Source: RGIG5681 sp034180345 (GTDB lineage: Bacteria > Bacillota_I > Bacilli_A > Erysipelotrichales > Erysipelotrichaceae). Taken from it: DNA of 44,365 bases. The DNA is taken from assembly GCA_034180345.1 (NCBI GenBank), contig JAXFOQ010000023.1, positions 1-44,365 of the forward strand, written 5' to 3'. The notes below the pieces were generated by a model that saw only the letters and a list, made by a program, of their open reading frames with translations, did not search any database and was not told the origin of the DNA. Within the stretch, counting starts at the first letter, position 1. Every line of letters starts with the position of its first letter. Shown in pieces: positions 35,179 through 42,306 of the stretch. The position numbers and the translations under genes are program-made.

Positions 35179-36064
35179 AATACTGAAGTCATATGATTTT
35201 TTAGTGGTGGCAAGTGGTGTTACAATCTTAGCGATTGCAAGTGCGATGGTAGGCTGTTTTAGTGTTTATAAAGGACAGTCTTTAGTTGGTGATGCCATTG
35301 GGCATGCGGCATATCCTGGTGTAGTTATTGCCTTTATGTGTTTTCAAACTCGCAATCCCCTAGTTTTAACTTTTGGGGCAGCGATTTTAGGTATCGTGGC
35401 ATACTTGACAATTCAATCAATCGTTAATAATAGTAAGATTAAACTAGATGCCTCGTTAGCCATTGTTTTAACGGGATTTTTTGGTTTAGGTGTAGTTTTA
35501 AAAACTTATACACAGGGTAATCCAGTATATGCAAATGCATCGCAAGCGGGTTTAAAGAATTATATTTTTGGATTGGCAGCCTTTATTATGAAGGATGATG
35601 TTGGAGTTATTTTAGGTTTTTCATTATTTGCGATTTTAATTATGTTTTTATTTTATAAGGAATTGGTAGTTAGTATCTTTGATCGTGATTATGGTCATAG
35701 TATCGGCATTAATTCTAAAGCGGTTGATTTAGTATTGTTGGTGATGATGATTTCACTTATTGCCCTTGGGTTAAAGAGTGTTGGGGCCATTCTCATTTCA
35801 TCATTTTTGATTATTCCATGTATCTGTGCTAATCAACACAGCAAGAAGTTAAAAAATGTTTTAATTATTGCAGCAACAGTAGGTGGTTTTAGTTCATTTA
35901 TTGGAACCTTTATCAGTTCAGCAATCAAGGGTTTTTCGACTGGTCCAACAATTATTTTGACAATGGGAAGTATAACTTTGTTGTCGATGGTTTTTGGTCA
36001 GTATGGTTTAATTAAACATTATTATATGAAAAAGAGGTATCAATCATGCAAGAAGTTTTGTTAG
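35171..36064 (+). CDS. Metal ABC transporter permease 1
   Basis: 297 residues, about eight membrane segments of the ABC-3 family (MntC/TroC type). It includes the family stretch SLVGDAIGHAAYPGVV near 37-52 and the late LKSVGAILISSFLIIP. Two permeases in the operon imply a heterodimeric channel. It overlaps the ATPase by 8 nt and the second permease by 19 nt, so all are translationally coupled. Confidence 0.92.
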   Translation: MFEILKSYDFLVVASGVTILAIASAMVGCFSVYKGQSLVGDAIGHAAYPGVVIAFMCFQTRNPLVLTFGAAILGIVAYLTIQSIVNNSKIKLDASLAIVLTGFFGLGVVLKTYTQGNPVYANASQAGLKNYIFGLAAFIMKDDVGVILGFSLFAILIMFLFYKELVVSIFDRDYGHSIGINSKAVDLVLLVMMISLIALGLKSVGAILISSFLIIPCICANQHSKKLKNVLIIAATVGGFSSFIGTFISSAIKGFSTGPTIILTMGSITLLSMVFGQYGLIKHYYMKKRYQSCKKFC

Positions 36065-37122
36065 TGCTAATTATGACCTCGATGGCATGTGGGATTTTAG
36101 GCCCATTTATTGTGCTTAGAAATTTGTCAATGACTGCCGATGCCTTATCGCATTCAGTGCTGCTCGGCATTGTTGTGGCCTTTCTTTTCGTTAAGGATTT
36201 AGATTCGATATGGCTTACGGTTGGTGCGGCTTTTTTTGGATTATTAACAGTATTTGCGGTCGAAATATTATCAAAGAAGAATTTAGTTAAAAAAGATGAT
36301 GCTTTAGGTATAGTCTTTCCAATGTTTTTTGCCTTGGCGGTCATCATTATTACCAAGATGTTTAGAAATGCCCATCTTGATGTTGATATTGTCTTAATGG
36401 GTAATCCGCTATTTGCACCATTTGTGCGAATGTTTGATTTGCCAAAGTCATTTGTGAATATGCTGATAATTTTTATCATCAATCTCATTTTTGTGGTGGT
36501 TGCTTATAAACCGCTTAAAATGTCAACCTTTGATGAGGAATATTCGACTTTACAGGGCATTAAAATGAATACCCTATTCTATGTCTTGATGACTTTAACA
36601 TCACTTACTTGTGTAACGGCCTTTGATAGTGTCGGTGCCATCTTGGTTATTTCACTATTTGTTGCTCCTAGTGCCAGTGCCTATCTTATTACCAAGGATT
36701 TAAAATGGACAATCGTTTATACCTTGATTTTCGGTATCATCAATGTCAGCATTGGTTATTATTTCGGTACATTATGGAATGTGTCGGTATCAGGAATGTG
36801 CAGTATTGTTGGGATGTTAACCTGTCTTATTACAGTTATTTTTAATCCTAAGGGGGTTATTTATAAGCGTATTAAAAAATATAAAAATATCAATAAGTTA
36901 GGTAATGACTTAGTTCTAATTCATATTTATCGCCATTATCACAATACTGATGAATTGGGTTTTGATAGTATTCATCAACACCTTAATTGGAATGGTGCTA
37001 AGACTGAAAAGCATTTAAAATATTTATTGGATGAAGCGTTAATTGTTAAAAATAATCAATTAAATTTATATGAATTGAGTGAAAAAGGTTTAAATCATGT
37101 TAAAATTCTGTTAGGGAAATAA
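36046..37122 (+). CDS. Metal ABC transporter permease 2 with a C-terminal winged-helix-like tail
   Basis: 358 residues. The first ~270 are an ABC-3 permease (SMTADALSHSVLLG near 28-41, FDSVGAILVISLFVAPSA near 202-219). The remaining ~75 (about 283-358) are soluble: they run from LVLIHIYRHY through a short recognition-helix-like stretch (AKTEKHLKYLLDEALIV) to a wing and LYELSEKGLNHVKIL. This looks like a winged helix of DtxR/MarR type. Such fusions are known in chlamydial YtgCR and in some TroC/TroD-like permeases. The wHTH call is from pattern only. It ends one base before the DtxR-type regulator. Confidence 0.82.
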   Translation: MQEVLLVLIMTSMACGILGPFIVLRNLSMTADALSHSVLLGIVVAFLFVKDLDSIWLTVGAAFFGLLTVFAVEILSKKNLVKKDDALGIVFPMFFALAVIIITKMFRNAHLDVDIVLMGNPLFAPFVRMFDLPKSFVNMLIIFIINLIFVVVAYKPLKMSTFDEEYSTLQGIKMNTLFYVLMTLTSLTCVTAFDSVGAILVISLFVAPSASAYLITKDLKWTIVYTLIFGIINVSIGYYFGTLWNVSVSGMCSIVGMLTCLITVIFNPKGVIYKRIKKYKNINKLGNDLVLIHIYRHYHNTDELGFDSIHQHLNWNGAKTEKHLKYLLDEALIVKNNQLNLYELSEKGLNHVKILLGK

Positions 37123-37123
37123 T

Positions 37124-37777
37124 ATGACTAATAATCGTGAAGACTATTTAAAAACAATCTTTAAACTCTATGAAAGAGAAGGTAAAGTTACCAACAAGAT
37201 GATTGCGGAAAGGATGGGGATTGCCCCTGCTTCCGTATCGGAGATGCTTAAAAAATTACAAAAAGAGGGTATGATCATCATTGACAAGAATATGGTGATG
37301 CTTACTGACGAGGGCATTGAACGCACTAAGCGGGTTTTGAGTTGCCATCGACTTTGGGAAAAATTTTTATTGGAATATTTAGATTATAATTGGCAGGATG
37401 TGCATGAACAGGCAGATCTTTTAGAACATGTTACCAGTGATATGCTTAAAGATAAATTAAATGCTTTTTTAGCTCATCCGAAGTGTTGCCCACATGGCTC
37501 AATTATTTATGAAAATTGGGAAGAACCGATTGAAAAAGGTTTATATATGGGTGATTTAATCAAGGGTCAAAAGGCTGTAATTATTAGAGTTGAAGATAAC
37601 CGTGAATTATTGGGATATATTGATCGCTTAAAGTTGATGCTCAATGATGAAATTGAAGTAGTTGAGCGTGATTCTTTTGACGGCTCATTGGTGATTTTAC
37701 ATAATGATGAAAAAATTAATATTTCTGCCAAGGCTCTTCAACATATTTATGTTAGGGTAATTAAAGATGAAAAGTAA
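37124..37777 (+). CDS. DtxR/MntR-family metal-dependent repressor (ScaR/SloR-like)
   Basis: 217 residues. The N-terminal winged helix (EDYLKTIFKLYE, then MIAERMGIAPASVSEMLKKL) is followed by a dimerisation domain with metal-site residues (Asp7; HRLWEKF; EHVTSDML; the CCPHG segment near 122-126) and a C-terminal FeoA/SH3-like domain (about 142-215). The length and the EDYLK and CPHG features match ScaR/SloR/TroR, usually manganese-responsive and repressing their own uptake operon. The palindrome at 33492-33513 is its likely target. Its end overlaps msrAB by 11 nt. Confidence 0.9.
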   Translation: MTNNREDYLKTIFKLYEREGKVTNKMIAERMGIAPASVSEMLKKLQKEGMIIIDKNMVMLTDEGIERTKRVLSCHRLWEKFLLEYLDYNWQDVHEQADLLEHVTSDMLKDKLNAFLAHPKCCPHGSIIYENWEEPIEKGLYMGDLIKGQKAVIIRVEDNRELLGYIDRLKLMLNDEIEVVERDSFDGSLVILHNDEKINISAKALQHIYVRVIKDEK

Positions 37778-38717
37778 AATATATTTAGCTGGTGGTTGTT
37801 TTTGGGGTATTGAAGCATATTTTAAGAAGGTTGTCGGTGTTTTATCAACAACAGTTGGTTATGCGAATGGCAATAGTAAAAGTACATCATACGAAAGGCT
37901 TAAATTAACCGATGATGCTGAAACAGTTGAAATTATTTATGATGATAATATCGTTAATGTTGCTGAATTGATTGAGCGTTTCTTTTTGATTGTTGATCCT
38001 TTTGCGATTAATAAACAAGGTAATGATATTGGCAGACAATATCGTAGTGGTATCTATTATTTGAATGATTATGATATGCGAGTGGCTAATTTTTATAAGC
38101 AATTAATTGAGGATGATAATCATCGTAAAGTAATGGTTGAGATTGTTCCTTTGCAACAATTTATTAAAGCTGAAGACTATCATCAAGATTATCTTGAATT
38201 AAATCCTAATGGTTATTGTCATTTAAATTTAGCAGCCTTAAATAAGCCCTTAAGTAGTAAAACTAAGGTATCAAATATTGAACTTACAAAATTAAATTTA
38301 GATGCTGAAAGTTTAGCTATAATGCTTCATAAAGATACCGAACATCCTTTTACTTCTGACTTTAATGATTTTAATGAAGAAGGTATTTATATTGATAAAA
38401 TTAGTAAGGAGGCTCTTTTTTCTAGTGAAGATAAATTTGATGCTGGCTGTGGATGGCCTAGTTTTACCAAGCCTATTACAACCGATGCTTTAAGCTATTT
38501 TGATGATTTTACTCACAATATGTATCGAACAGAAGTAACAAGTAAAATTCAAGCCAGTCATTTAGGTCATGTATTTAATGATGGTCCTAAAGATAGAGGT
38601 GGGCAAAGGTATTGTATTAACGGTAAGGCGCTGGAATTTATTCCAATTTCAGAGCTTAAAAGCCGTGGCTATGGGAAATATTTAGGTTATTTTAAAAATT
38701 TTATTAATAAGTTTTAA
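37767..38717 (+). CDS. msrAB: Bifunctional methionine sulfoxide reductase MsrA-MsrB
   Basis: 316 residues. MsrA domain (about 1-150) has GGCFWGIE with catalytic Cys11 and reduces the S-sulfoxide. MsrB domain (about 185-305) has GCGWPSF and the catalytic Cys283 in QRYCING, and reduces the R-sulfoxide. The two CxxC zinc pairs of some MsrB are absent, so this is the metal-free form. It overlaps the regulator gene and should be induced together with metal uptake, linking metal supply with repair of oxidised proteins. There is no signal peptide, so cytoplasmic. A terminator follows at 38786-38805. Confidence 0.95.
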   Translation: MKSKIYLAGGCFWGIEAYFKKVVGVLSTTVGYANGNSKSTSYERLKLTDDAETVEIIYDDNIVNVAELIERFFLIVDPFAINKQGNDIGRQYRSGIYYLNDYDMRVANFYKQLIEDDNHRKVMVEIVPLQQFIKAEDYHQDYLELNPNGYCHLNLAALNKPLSSKTKVSNIELTKLNLDAESLAIMLHKDTEHPFTSDFNDFNEEGIYIDKISKEALFSSEDKFDAGCGWPSFTKPITTDALSYFDDFTHNMYRTEVTSKIQASHLGHVFNDGPKDRGGQRYCINGKALEFIPISELKSRGYGKYLGYFKNFINKF

Positions 38718-38785
38718 ATTTTCACAATTCTTACACAATTATTTAGTTTAATATAGATGGATAGTTTAATTATTTTTTCATTTTT

Positions 38786-38805
38786 GGTCCCTTTCGGGAC
38801 CTTTT
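38786..38805 (+). terminator. Terminator of the metal-uptake/msrAB operon
   Basis: GGTCCC-TTTC-GGGACC followed by TTTT, about 70 bases after the msrAB stop. Confidence 0.88.
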
Positions 38806-38818
38806 CCTTTTCTGAAGT

Positions 38819-38854
38819 TTGCTTTATGAATGAATAAATGGTAGTATATGTAAA
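38819..38854 (+). promoter_or_regulatory. Promoter giving a probably leaderless mRNA
   Basis: TTGCTT at 38819 and TAGTAT at 38842 with a 17-bp spacer. Six bases separate the -10 from ATG 38854, so transcription should begin on the start codon. No Shine-Dalgarno. Confidence 0.45.
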
Positions 38855-39459
38855 TGTTTAAATTTAGTTTTAGAAAAATTGTTATTTGTGAAATTATTAT
38901 CGGTATTATGCTGATTGGAGTAATTGATGCTTATACTAGGAAGGATAGAGGTGCCATCCCGACAAAGTTGCAATCTACAATAGATACTAAGGTTATTTTA
39001 GATAAGAAGATAGACGAAATAAAACAAGAGGAGGCATTGAAAGAGCTTGAACTCCAAGCAGAATTAGAAGTTCAAACAGTATCGGGCAATATTCCTCAGG
39101 GATATGGTAATTTTAAGTCTTATATGGATTATGAAGTTATCAGCAATACTGACTCTTATCAATATCAACTTCAACAAAAAGCTAAGACAGGCGACTATGG
39201 TATTAGATATTATAACAATCTACCGATGGTTGCAGTTTCTTCTGCAATTGGCAGTGTAGGTTCAAAGATTAATGTAACCTTTTCAACTGGCAAGACTTAT
39301 TCATTTGTGGTAGGGGATATTAAGGGTGGAACTGATTTTGCGAGTGCTGATGGTTCAGTAATCGAATTTATTGTCGATACCGACCAAGTCCCAGACTATA
39401 TTTTAAATGCTGGATCCTATGGAGTTGTTTATGAAGGAACCATTGTTGATATTGATTAA
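38854..39459 (+). CDS. Membrane-anchored extracellular protein of unknown function
   Basis: 201 residues. One N-terminal membrane anchor (about 8-24), a charged coiled-coil-like stretch (about 45-70, Glu/Lys-rich), then a compact beta domain. The domain carries GNFKSYMDYEVI near 86-97, DYGIRYYNNLPMVAVSSAIG and a GDIKGGTDFASADGSVIEF segment. I recall similar stand-alone domains in Bacillota that may adopt a double-psi barrel fold like RlpA/3D domains, but I cannot name a catalytic residue. It is a single gene with a bidirectional terminator at 39470-39492. Confidence 0.7.
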   Translation: MFKFSFRKIVICEIIIGIMLIGVIDAYTRKDRGAIPTKLQSTIDTKVILDKKIDEIKQEEALKELELQAELEVQTVSGNIPQGYGNFKSYMDYEVISNTDSYQYQLQQKAKTGDYGIRYYNNLPMVAVSSAIGSVGSKINVTFSTGKTYSFVVGDIKGGTDFASADGSVIEFIVDTDQVPDYILNAGSYGVVYEGTIVDID

Positions 39460-39469
39460 AAGTATTCAA

Positions 39470-39492
39470 AAACCCTTATAATATAAGGGTTT
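39470..39492. terminator. Bidirectional terminator between the 38854 gene and tRNA-Arg
   Basis: A perfect 10-bp stem AAACCCTTAT/ATAAGGGTTT, loop AAT. T-rich DNA follows on both sides, so it can serve the plus-strand gene and the minus-strand tRNA. Confidence 0.85.
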
Positions 39493-39502
39493 ATTTATTT
39501 AC

Positions 39503-39579
39503 TGGCGTCCCCGAGCGGAGTCGAACCGCTGACCTTTCGCTTAGGAGGCGAACGCTCTATCCTACTGAGCTACGGAGAC
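39503..39579 (-). tRNA. tRNA-Arg (anticodon CCU)
   Basis: A complete 77-nt cloverleaf on the minus strand. Acceptor stem GTCTCCG with CGGGGAC (one G-U), D arm GCTC/GAGC, anticodon arm TTCGC-CTCCTAA-GCGAA, T arm AGCGG-TTCGACT-CCGCT, discriminator G and an encoded CCA. Anticodon CCU reads the codon AGG. Confidence 0.97.
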
Positions 39580-39616
39580 AACTACATACTATTTTAATAC
39601 AAAATAATCATAAATA

Positions 39617-40153
39617 CTATATTTTAAAGAAGATACCAAGTAAAGCGGCAATAAGGATAATGAATATAGGGTGGCAGTTTGTTTTTTTGAATAGTATAAA
39701 TAGACATATACCGATAATGATATTAATTAAATTCGGTGCTGTACCATTTGAAAATGCCAAGATAAAAATAGGAATTAAGATGGCGCTAATCAAGGCAATT
39801 ACCGTTGGTCTTAACAGATAGAAGATATTATTTATTTTTTGATTATCCTTGGCATTTTTTAGGAATTTGGAAATTAGGCAGATAATGATGATGCTTGGTA
39901 GCACTAATGATAGGGTGGCAATGATACCGCCTAAATAGCCAGCTACAATCGTTCCGACATAGGTAGCCATATTAACACCAACAGGCCCTGGGGTGCTTTC
40001 GGAAATAGCAATCATTTTAATTAGCATGTCCAAATTAAAATATTGGTAGTTTAAACCAAATTCTTTTAAGAAGGGTATCGTTGCTAGACCGCCACCAATC
40101 GCAAATAAACCAATTTTAAAAAATTCAATAATTAAGATGATTAGCTTATTCAT
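39617..40153 (-). CDS. CHR (chromate transporter) family half-protein, second subunit
   Basis: 178 residues, about five to six membrane segments. The CHR motif FFKIGLFAIGGGLATIPFL lies at about 11-29 and STPGPVGVNMATYVG near 53-67. Short-chain CHR proteins work as pairs encoded side by side. Members export chromate, but in organisms like this the natural anion may differ, such as sulfate or an organic acid. It overlaps the first subunit gene by 8 nt and is followed by tRNA-Arg about 40 bases downstream. Confidence 0.87.
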   Translation of the reverse strand: MNKLIILIIEFFKIGLFAIGGGLATIPFLKEFGLNYQYFNLDMLIKMIAISESTPGPVGVNMATYVGTIVAGYLGGIIATLSLVLPSIIIICLISKFLKNAKDNQKINNIFYLLRPTVIALISAILIPIFILAFSNGTAPNLINIIIGICLFILFKKTNCHPIFIILIAALLGIFFKI

Positions 40154-40673
40154 GTTTAACCACCAAGCCTAAAATAATCAGTGTTATGACAATATAGATA
40201 TTATTGATGGTTAATAATGAAACTAGTATTAGTACAATGAAATAGATTACAAGTTGAAGTTTATCTTTTATTCCTTGTTGATAGAGCTTGATAATTGAAC
40301 TTAGCATTAAAACGGCCACAGCAATTCTAATGCCGTTTAAGGCGTGGATGACAATGGGTAAATTATTAAAATTACTGATTAGATTTGCCAGTATAATGAT
40401 AATGATGATGCTTGGGGTAATCACTCCTAAAGTGGCAATAATACCACCTAAAAGTTTTTTTTGTTTATACCCGATAAAGGTAGCGGTATTTACTGCAATT
40501 ACTCCTGGGGTTACTTGGGCAATCGCAAAATAATCCAATAATTCTTCATTGCTGCACCATTGTTTACGATCGACAATTTCTCTGGTCAAAAGCGGCAACA
40601 TTGCATAACCACCCCCAAAGCTGAAAGCACCGATTTTAAAAAAAGTAGTAAATAGCGTTAAGTATAAACCCAT
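40146..40673 (-). CDS. CHR (chromate transporter) family half-protein, first subunit
   Basis: 175 residues from ATG 40673. A longer frame reaches 40775, but the extra 34 residues are unlike the family. The shorter start has TATAAT exactly six bases upstream, and the CHR motif FFKIGAFSFGGGYAMLPLL then falls near residue 11, as in the partner. VTPGVIAVNTATFIGYK follows. It pairs with the second subunit to make one transporter. Its promoter region overlaps that of the guanine-riboswitch operon on the other strand, a divergent arrangement. No Shine-Dalgarno: probable leaderless mRNA. Confidence 0.82.
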   Translation of the reverse strand: MGLYLTLFTTFFKIGAFSFGGGYAMLPLLTREIVDRKQWCSNEELLDYFAIAQVTPGVIAVNTATFIGYKQKKLLGGIIATLGVITPSIIIIIILANLISNFNNLPIVIHALNGIRIAVAVLMLSSIIKLYQQGIKDKLQLVIYFIVLILVSLLTINNIYIVITLIILGLVVKHE

Positions 40674-40685
40674 AGCTAAATTATA
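40673..40685 (-). promoter_or_regulatory. -10 box giving a leaderless CHR mRNA
   Basis: On the minus strand TATAAT (plus positions 40680-40685), then six bases, then ATG at 40673. The -35 is poor. Confidence 0.4.
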
Positions 40686-40706
40686 TATAAAAATTACTAA
40701 AAAATC

Positions 40707-40736
40707 TTGCGAAATATTTAAGATGTATGCTAATAT
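40707..40736 (+). promoter_or_regulatory. Promoter of the purine-permease riboswitch transcript
   Basis: TTGCGA at 40707, an 18-bp spacer and TAATAT at 40731 with an extended -10 TG two bases before it. The start is expected near 40743, just before the aptamer. Confidence 0.55.
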
Positions 40737-40747
40737 CATTGTATATT

Positions 40748-40818
40748 GTTCCGTATAATCCTTTGAATATGGCAAAGGAGTCTCTACGTAGATACCGTAA
40801 ATATCTACACTATGATAG
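40748..40818 (+). ncRNA. Guanine-class purine riboswitch
   Basis: The conserved purine aptamer is easily followed: GTATAATCC; P2 CCTTTGAATATGGCAAAGG; junction AGTCTCTAC; P3 with the ACCGTAAAT loop; then CACTATG. The base of the ACTATG junction that decides specificity is C (as in xpt), so guanine or hypoxanthine, not adenine. P1 is weak and partly mismatched. Downstream an AGAAAC/GTTTCT hairpin and T-rich DNA (about 40818-40855) look like the expression platform, but its detailed switching is unresolved. It controls the permease at 40885. Confidence 0.9.
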
Positions 40819-40884
40819 AAACTTTCTTGTTTCTTGAACGCTTTTTTTATTTTTAGCGGTACGGAATTAAAGAAAGGAGTCTAA

Positions 40885-42207
40885 ATGGACAGATTATTTA
40901 AACTTACTGAAAAAGGCACTAATATCAAAACTGAAATTATTGCTGGTATCACCACATTCCTTGCGATGGCCTATATCTTGGCTGTTAATCCAGGAATTCT
41001 TTCCCAAACAGGTATGAGTTTGCAGGGGGTCTTTCTTGCGACTGCTATCGCATCAGGCTTTACATCAATTTTAATGGGCATCTTGGCAAATTATCCAGTT
41101 GCTTTGGCACCTGGTATGGGCGTTAATGCCTTCTTTACTTATACTGTATGTTTGAAGTATGGTTTTAGTTATCAAGCGGCATTGGCTGCGGTATTCTTGT
41201 CAGGTTTAATTTTTATTGTAATTTCAGTTACTGGAATTCGCAAACACATCATCAATTCAATTCCGAAGGATATTAAATTAGCCATCGGTGCAGGTATTGG
41301 TTTTTTCATTGCCTTTATCGGTTTTAAAAATGCTGGCATTATTGTAGCAAACGAGGCTACTTATGTTGGTCTTGGAAATTTAAAAGATCCAGTAGTATTA
41401 CTTGCAATTATCGGTTTATTCATTACGATCGTATTGATGCTTAAAAAGATTAACGGTGCGGTATTCATCGGTATTCTAGCAACAGCAATTATTGGAATTA
41501 TAATGAATTATCTAGGTGTTGTCGGTAATTTTGCTGCTCTTCCAAGTATGCCTAAGGGTATTGTTTCTTTTACCTTTGACGGTTCTTTAATCGGTGCTTT
41601 TGCGAGTGGATTTAAGGAATTGTTCAGTCATGCGAATTTCTTTGTGATTATTTTTTCATTCTTATTTGTTGATTTCTTTGATACAGCCGGTACATTGGTG
41701 GCCATCGGCAATCGTATCGGGCTTGTTGATGAAAAGGGTGAAATGAAGGATGTTGAAAAGGCGCTTATTGCCGATGCTGTCGGTACGGTTGGTGGTTCAA
41801 TGTTGGGTACATCAACAATTACATCATTTGTGGAATCAGGTTCTGGTGTGGCTGCTGGTGGTAAGACGGGTTTAACTGCTGTAACCACAGGTGTATGTTT
41901 CTTATTGGCAGTATTCTTTTCACCATTGCTTGGAGTAGTTACAAATGCTATTACTGCCCCAGCTTTGATTATTGTTGGTGTTTTAATGGCTCAACAATTA
42001 GGAGATATTAACTGGAAAGATTTGGCAATTAGCTTTTCAGCCTTCTTAACAGTGGTTTCAATGATTTTAACCTATTCAATTTCAGATGGCATTGCTGTGG
42101 GCTTTATCGCTTATACCATCGCAAGTCTTGCGGCAGGTAAGGTTAAAGATATTAAACCTATCGTGTATGTTTTAGATATTATTTTCATTATTTATTTCAT
42201 TATTTAA
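40885..42207 (+). CDS. pbuG: Guanine/hypoxanthine permease, NCS2 family (PbuG/AzgA type)
   Basis: 440 residues with about 12-14 membrane segments. AzgA/PbuG-type features include GITTFLAMAYILAVNPGIL (about 20-38), ALAPGMGVNAFFTY (about 73-86), FFDTAGTLVAIGNRIGLVD near 263-281 and GTSTITSFVESGSGVAAGG. It imports guanine and hypoxanthine. AAAGGAG precedes the ATG. A guanine riboswitch lies upstream, so it is made when guanine is scarce. It ends at a terminator (42231-42253) before guaA. Confidence 0.95.
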   Translation: MDRLFKLTEKGTNIKTEIIAGITTFLAMAYILAVNPGILSQTGMSLQGVFLATAIASGFTSILMGILANYPVALAPGMGVNAFFTYTVCLKYGFSYQAALAAVFLSGLIFIVISVTGIRKHIINSIPKDIKLAIGAGIGFFIAFIGFKNAGIIVANEATYVGLGNLKDPVVLLAIIGLFITIVLMLKKINGAVFIGILATAIIGIIMNYLGVVGNFAALPSMPKGIVSFTFDGSLIGAFASGFKELFSHANFFVIIFSFLFVDFFDTAGTLVAIGNRIGLVDEKGEMKDVEKALIADAVGTVGGSMLGTSTITSFVESGSGVAAGGKTGLTAVTTGVCFLLAVFFSPLLGVVTNAITAPALIIVGVLMAQQLGDINWKDLAISFSAFLTVVSMILTYSISDGIAVGFIAYTIASLAAGKVKDIKPIVYVLDIIFIIYFII

Positions 42208-42230
42208 TAGGAAGTAAAGTTAATTTATTG

Positions 42231-42253
42231 AGTGGGTTAATGCCCACTTTTTA
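42231..42253 (+). terminator. Terminator of the purine permease gene
   Basis: A 7-bp stem AGTGGGT/GCCCACT (one G-T pair), loop TAAT, then TTTTTATTT. Confidence 0.85.
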
Positions 42254-42306
42254 TTTATATTAAGGCTATTTTAAGTTATGATTATAAGTATATTAGGAGG
42301 TTGTTG

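Noticed and set aside
40674..40775. Longer N-terminus for the CHR subunit starting at 40775
   Set aside because: The extra 34 residues are unlike the family, and the shorter start aligns the CHR motif with its partner and has a -10 box at the leaderless distance.
41628..41888. Minus-strand open frame inside the purine permease
   Set aside because: It mirrors the coding strand of pbuG, is low-complexity and has no ribosome-binding site; a shadow frame.
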